Assembly (NCBI GenBank): GCA_958405195.1
Contig: CATYDM010000007.1
Location: 1-64,000, forward strand
Reading direction: 5' to 3'
DNA: 64,000 bases
From: an uncultured Collinsella sp.
GTDB taxonomy: Bacteria; Actinomycetota; Coriobacteriia; Coriobacteriales; Coriobacteriaceae
A model generated the notes under the pieces. That model was not told the origin of the DNA. It ran no database searches and was given only the letters and a program-made list of their open reading frames with translations. This document shows positions 61,276 to 64,000 of the stretch, one piece after another; positions within the stretch are counted from its first letter, which is position 1, and each line of letters opens with the position of its first letter. Made by a program: the position numbers and the translations under genes.

Positions 61276-62331
61276 TCATCCTCCGATTTGGGACATAAAT
61301 CGTTGTGTGCCCTCAATTATCGCGTGTTCCTGCGGTTTGTGGGCCACGGCATCGCGCCAAATCGAAAGTACCTGCATATCATCACCACGGCGCAGCGCCT
61401 CACGCACCGAATACTCAGCATCGCTGAACAGGCACGGACGCACGTTGCCATCGGCCGTCAGGCGCAGACGGTTGCAGTTCGCGCAAAAATGATTGGACAT
61501 GGCGCTAATAAAGCCGACCGTTCCCGCCGCACCCGGAAAGTGCCAATAGCGCGCAGGGCCCGCGCCGGCAGGAGCGTCGCTGATGTCGAGCGGCTCGAGC
61601 TCGCCCAGTCCCGTCGCTGCGGCCCCGGCATTGATGCGCGCCCGCAGCTCGTCGCTCGGCACGGTATCGCTCGCGTCCCACAGCTCGGGATTGAGCGCGG
61701 GCGTATGCGGGTCCACAGCGCAATGCGAGCTGGTGCGCTCGTCGCCGATGGGCATGTATTCGATAAAGCGCAGGTGGATAGGGCGGTCGACGGTCAGCCG
61801 TGCGAGGGCCGCCACATCCTGGTTGAGCCGGCGCACCACAACGCAGTTGACCTTAACGGGCTCAAAGCCCCAAGCCAGCGCCGCGTCGATGCCCGCCATG
61901 GTCTGCTCGAGCCGGCCCAGGCGCGTGATCTTTCCAAAGAGCGTAGGGTCGAGTGTGTCGAGCGAAATGTTGACGCGGTTAAGCCCAGCGTCTTTGAGCT
62001 GCGGCGCCAGCTTGGGCAGCAGGGCGCCGTTGGTGGTGAGCGAGATGTCCTCAATCTGCGGGATCGCGCGAATGTCGCGAATGAGCGGAATGATACGGCG
62101 GCTGACTAGCGGCTCGCCGCCCGTCAGGCGCACGCGGCGAATGCCCTCCCCCGCCACCAAGCGCACAAAGCGGGCGATTTCCTCGGCGCTGAGCAGCTCG
62201 TCGTGCGCGCGGGGCGCCACGCCATCGGCCGGCATGCAGTAAATGCAGCGGAAATTGCACTTGTCGGTAACGGCAATACGCAGATAGTTGATATCGCGGC
62301 CAAAGCCGTCATGTTGCACGTGCCCGTCCAC
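61276..62331 (-). CDS. moaA: GTP 3',8-cyclase
   Basis: 351 residues. Radical SAM cluster CNFRCIYCMPADG with CxxxCxxC near the N-terminus, RLTGGEPLV, NISLDTLDP, and a second C-terminal Fe-S cluster in HFCANCNRLRLTADGNVRPCLF. It makes the first molybdopterin intermediate from GTP. The usual C-terminal GG is present (SQIGG). Start is GTG with GGGGAGGG five bases upstream. Confidence 0.97.
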   Translation of the reverse strand: MDGHVQHDGFGRDINYLRIAVTDKCNFRCIYCMPADGVAPRAHDELLSAEEIARFVRLVAGEGIRRVRLTGGEPLVSRRIIPLIRDIRAIPQIEDISLTTNGALLPKLAPQLKDAGLNRVNISLDTLDPTLFGKITRLGRLEQTMAGIDAALAWGFEPVKVNCVVVRRLNQDVAALARLTVDRPIHLRFIEYMPIGDERTSSHCAVDPHTPALNPELWDASDTVPSDELRARINAGAAATGLGELEPLDISDAPAGAGPARYWHFPGAAGTVGFISAMSNHFCANCNRLRLTADGNVRPCLFSDAEYSVREALRRGDDMQVLSIWRDAVAHKPQEHAIIEGTQRFMSQIGG

Positions 62332-62463
62332 GCAGCCCTCCCCTCACGCGGCGTTTTATTCTTCGGAAAACATAATACCCCACGAGAGAATCATGCCGAC
62401 ACCCGTACGACAGGACAGGTCGCTTCGAGCAAAACAGACTTTCCAAGCCCATCCTCAACACAG

Positions 62464-62523
62464 ACCATCACAACATTCGATGCTTTTCCCGTTTTTGGCA
62501 AAAACGTCGAATGTTGTGATGGT
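62464..62523. repeat. Palindromic repeat family A, copy 3
   Basis: 17-bp arms ACCATCACAACATTCGA (62464-62480) and reverse complement (62507-62523). The loop TGCTTTTCCCGTTTTTGGCAAAAACG differs from copies 1-2 but resembles copy 4. Confidence 0.85.
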
Positions 62524-62563
62524 TTGCCTGCCCACGGCACCCCGCGGAAGGACCAAAGCGTCC

Positions 62564-63601
62564 CTAAAGGCCGCCGTCCCAGTGCCGAATCACGAATTCT
62601 CGCAGGTCGTTCTGCCGCTTTTGGAACGCTTCGCTTCGGTCGCACTTGAGACCCATAGCGAGCGCGATAGCGTTCATCGCCCGGTGCAATTGCAGCTGGT
62701 GGGCAAACTGAGTCCCGGTGAGGACGATCATCCTAAAGCCCAGCGCGCTCAGCACGGTCATACGCTCCGCATCCGACGCGCTGCGCTGTTTATCAAGATG
62801 GTCCGAGCCGTTGTATTCAATCCCCGTACCGCTCGCAGGCGCATATACGTCGATCTCGAAATACCCGGCCTTAGCGAGATACTTGAACTCGTTGGGGACA
62901 TCGACCCGATGGTTGAGCTCAACCTTGGCGTATCCCAGCCCTCCCTGGGAACGCTTTGCTACGACCATGATTGCGGTGGCCGTCTCCATGGGCGACCGCG
63001 CGCCATCGTGCACGCGCCTGAGCACGGCGGCCGCGCGTATAGCCCCCTGACGAGATCGGTTCTCATTGCAATAAGCAATCAAGTCGGCAACGGTATACCT
63101 CTGCCCCATCTCGATATAATCGCCTGTCGACAGATGATTCAAATGGTATCGGGCGCAGATTTCGTAGCCATATTCCAGCTGCTCGGGCTCGTTCATCCAC
63201 GAACCCGCTTGGACAAAGCACATGGCCTCATCAACCACTAGAAGGCCCTCTGCCACCTCGATAAGATGGCCTGGAGGTACCGGCGCCCCAAACACGTGGC
63301 ACCTAAATCCAGCCGGCGTCGAGCGCTCAAAATCGAAGTTGACGAGCGTGTCGATATGATCGAGCTCTTCTCGTGGAATACCAAGCGCAACCAGATAGTC
63401 AGTAACGATCCCAACTGCCGTTGAAGCCCTCAGCCCCTTGGCATCGAGTCCCAATTTGGGCAGGCTCGCGGTCGGCTCCGCCTCGCTAGCAAGCGAGTCC
63501 TCATCGTATAGGCTGCTTGCTCGCGAGAGCGGCTCGGACGGGCGCGCCACGTTGTGGTACAGCCAGGCAGTCTTATGGGACAGGACGATCGGCAGGTCCA
63601 T
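62564..63601 (-). CDS. Endonuclease-fold (DUF559/Vsr-like) hypothetical protein
   Basis: 345 residues. The N-terminal region (DLPIVLSHKTAWLYHN) recalls AbiEi-like or transcriptional-regulator-like proteins that precede DUF559 domains. The C-terminal ~100 residues contain EIDVYAP...GIEYNGSDHL and LSALGFRMIVLT, matching the Vsr/DUF559 endonuclease-like fold with acidic residues and His. Substrate unknown. ATG follows GGAGGG. It stands alone between two family A palindromes. Confidence 0.7.
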   Translation of the reverse strand: MDLPIVLSHKTAWLYHNVARPSEPLSRASSLYDEDSLASEAEPTASLPKLGLDAKGLRASTAVGIVTDYLVALGIPREELDHIDTLVNFDFERSTPAGFRCHVFGAPVPPGHLIEVAEGLLVVDEAMCFVQAGSWMNEPEQLEYGYEICARYHLNHLSTGDYIEMGQRYTVADLIAYCNENRSRQGAIRAAAVLRRVHDGARSPMETATAIMVVAKRSQGGLGYAKVELNHRVDVPNEFKYLAKAGYFEIDVYAPASGTGIEYNGSDHLDKQRSASDAERMTVLSALGFRMIVLTGTQFAHQLQLHRAMNAIALAMGLKCDRSEAFQKRQNDLREFVIRHWDGGL

Positions 63602-63702
63602 GAGCCCTCCAATGGAGTCGGATAACCAACCTTATTCCCCTGCCCACTGATCTGCACACCTTCGTGCGAAAGAAAGCAATTCCACCCGGCCGAGTGGCAG
63701 AA

Positions 63703-63767
63703 AAACCATCACAACATTCGATGCTTTTCCTGATTTTGGCAAAAAACGTTGAATGTTGTGATGGTTT
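63703..63767. repeat. Palindromic repeat family A, copy 4
   Basis: 17-bp arms AAACCATCACAACATTC (63703-63719) and reverse complement (63751-63767); loop like copy 3. Lies 150 bp before the MATE gene. Confidence 0.85.
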
Positions 63768-63839
63768 GAGGCGAGGTGAGGGGCACAGAGGGCCAAAGCA
63801 TCGTGCTTGGAGCGTGACTATTTTTTCGCCCCGTCGTCA

Positions 63840-63921
63840 ACACAAACCTTGACTCTATAATCGTTGTAGGGTTTTCACTACACTGGTACCTAAACGAACC
63901 AAGCCAGAAAGTACCCTGCCC
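63840..63921 (+). promoter_or_regulatory. Possible promoter/operator of the MATE gene
   Basis: Contains TATAAT (63857-63862) and a short inverted repeat TGTAG...CTACA about 45 bp before the start codon. No good -35 partner, so this is a weak call. Confidence 0.3.
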
Positions 63922-64000
63922 ATGGAACACGACCTCACACGCGGCAATGTCCTTAAGACCATCGCGGTCTTTGCCCTGCCTTATATGCTCTCGTACTTTT
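63922..64000 (+). CDS. MATE-family efflux transporter, N-terminal part
   Basis: Only the first 26 codons are in the window: MEHDLTRGNVLKTIAVFALP and a hydrophobic run after it. The LTxGxxxKxIxxFALPxML pattern is typical of the start of MATE transporters, which exchange cations for drugs or metabolites. The gene continues beyond base 64000. Confidence 0.8.
   Translation, partial: MEHDLTRGNVLKTIAVFALPYMLSYF

Noticed and set aside
48433..63767. Families A and B as CRISPR repeats
   Set aside because: Copies are kilobases apart, each is self-contained and palindromic, with no regular spacers and no cas genes.

Overview
This looks like the chromosome of a high-GC, Gram-positive Coriobacteriia member, most likely Collinsella or a close relative. 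The evidence is a type III glutamine synthetase, a sortase-C pilus operon with LPXTG-like anchors, GatCAB, tmRNA, a split B12-dependent methionine synthase and dense extragenic palindromes. The genus is an inference from gene content; no marker comparison was possible.

Region 1 (1-12,100) is the right end of a siphovirus-like prophage read on the + strand. It runs: end of the tape measure protein, fibronectin-III tail protein, tail hub, baseplate-like proteins, a variable tail-tip protein, a reverse transcriptase, small tail genes, then a lysis module (small membrane protein, holin, C39-like peptidase, GH25 endolysin). The key system is a complete diversity-generating retroelement (DGR). The last 110 bp of the 531-aa tail protein's variable domain (VR, 7354-7463) match a downstream template (TR, 7589-7698) at all 84 non-adenine positions, and differ at 18 of the 26 template adenines. 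A perfect 9-bp hairpin follows VR, and a YMDD reverse transcriptase with the DGR-type IG...SQ motif follows TR. No avd-like accessory gene is visible. The prophage ends in two identical 92-bp repeats that carry a tRNA T-arm and a terminator, which look like attachment-site remnants.

Region 2 (12,400-24,600) is core metabolism. It holds glutamine synthetase III with a palindromic GlnR-like site upstream, then metF, a stand-alone MetH reactivation domain, and a MetH lacking that domain. A C5-methyltransferase plus DUF4928-type restriction gene pair is wedged into this methionine cluster. A UPF0210 protein, a methyltransferase and yhbY follow.

Region 3 (24,600-44,400) has a large ATPase/BTAD regulator and amino-sugar genes (nagB, EIIA-Glc, glmM). 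It continues with rplM-rpsI, a patatin-like lipase, tmRNA, a PIN toxin-antitoxin pair, a P1B-type ATPase with a small partner, a two-subunit ABC exporter with an AraC regulator, and an AAA/DUF4143 ATPase. A tandem array of about 62-bp hairpins lies between the patatin gene and tmRNA.

Region 4 (44,700-64,000) carries gatCAB and a four-gene pilus locus (tip adhesin, minor pilin, major pilin, sortase C). The tip gene holds a G9 tract near its start that could act as a phase-variation switch. Then come a HAD phosphatase, an MFS transporter, moaA with a moaC-mobB fusion, an endonuclease-fold protein and the start of a MATE transporter. Gaps in this part hold four copies each of two short palindromic repeat families. 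A third family of long hairpins with a shared internal motif follows the UPF0210 gene and gatB.
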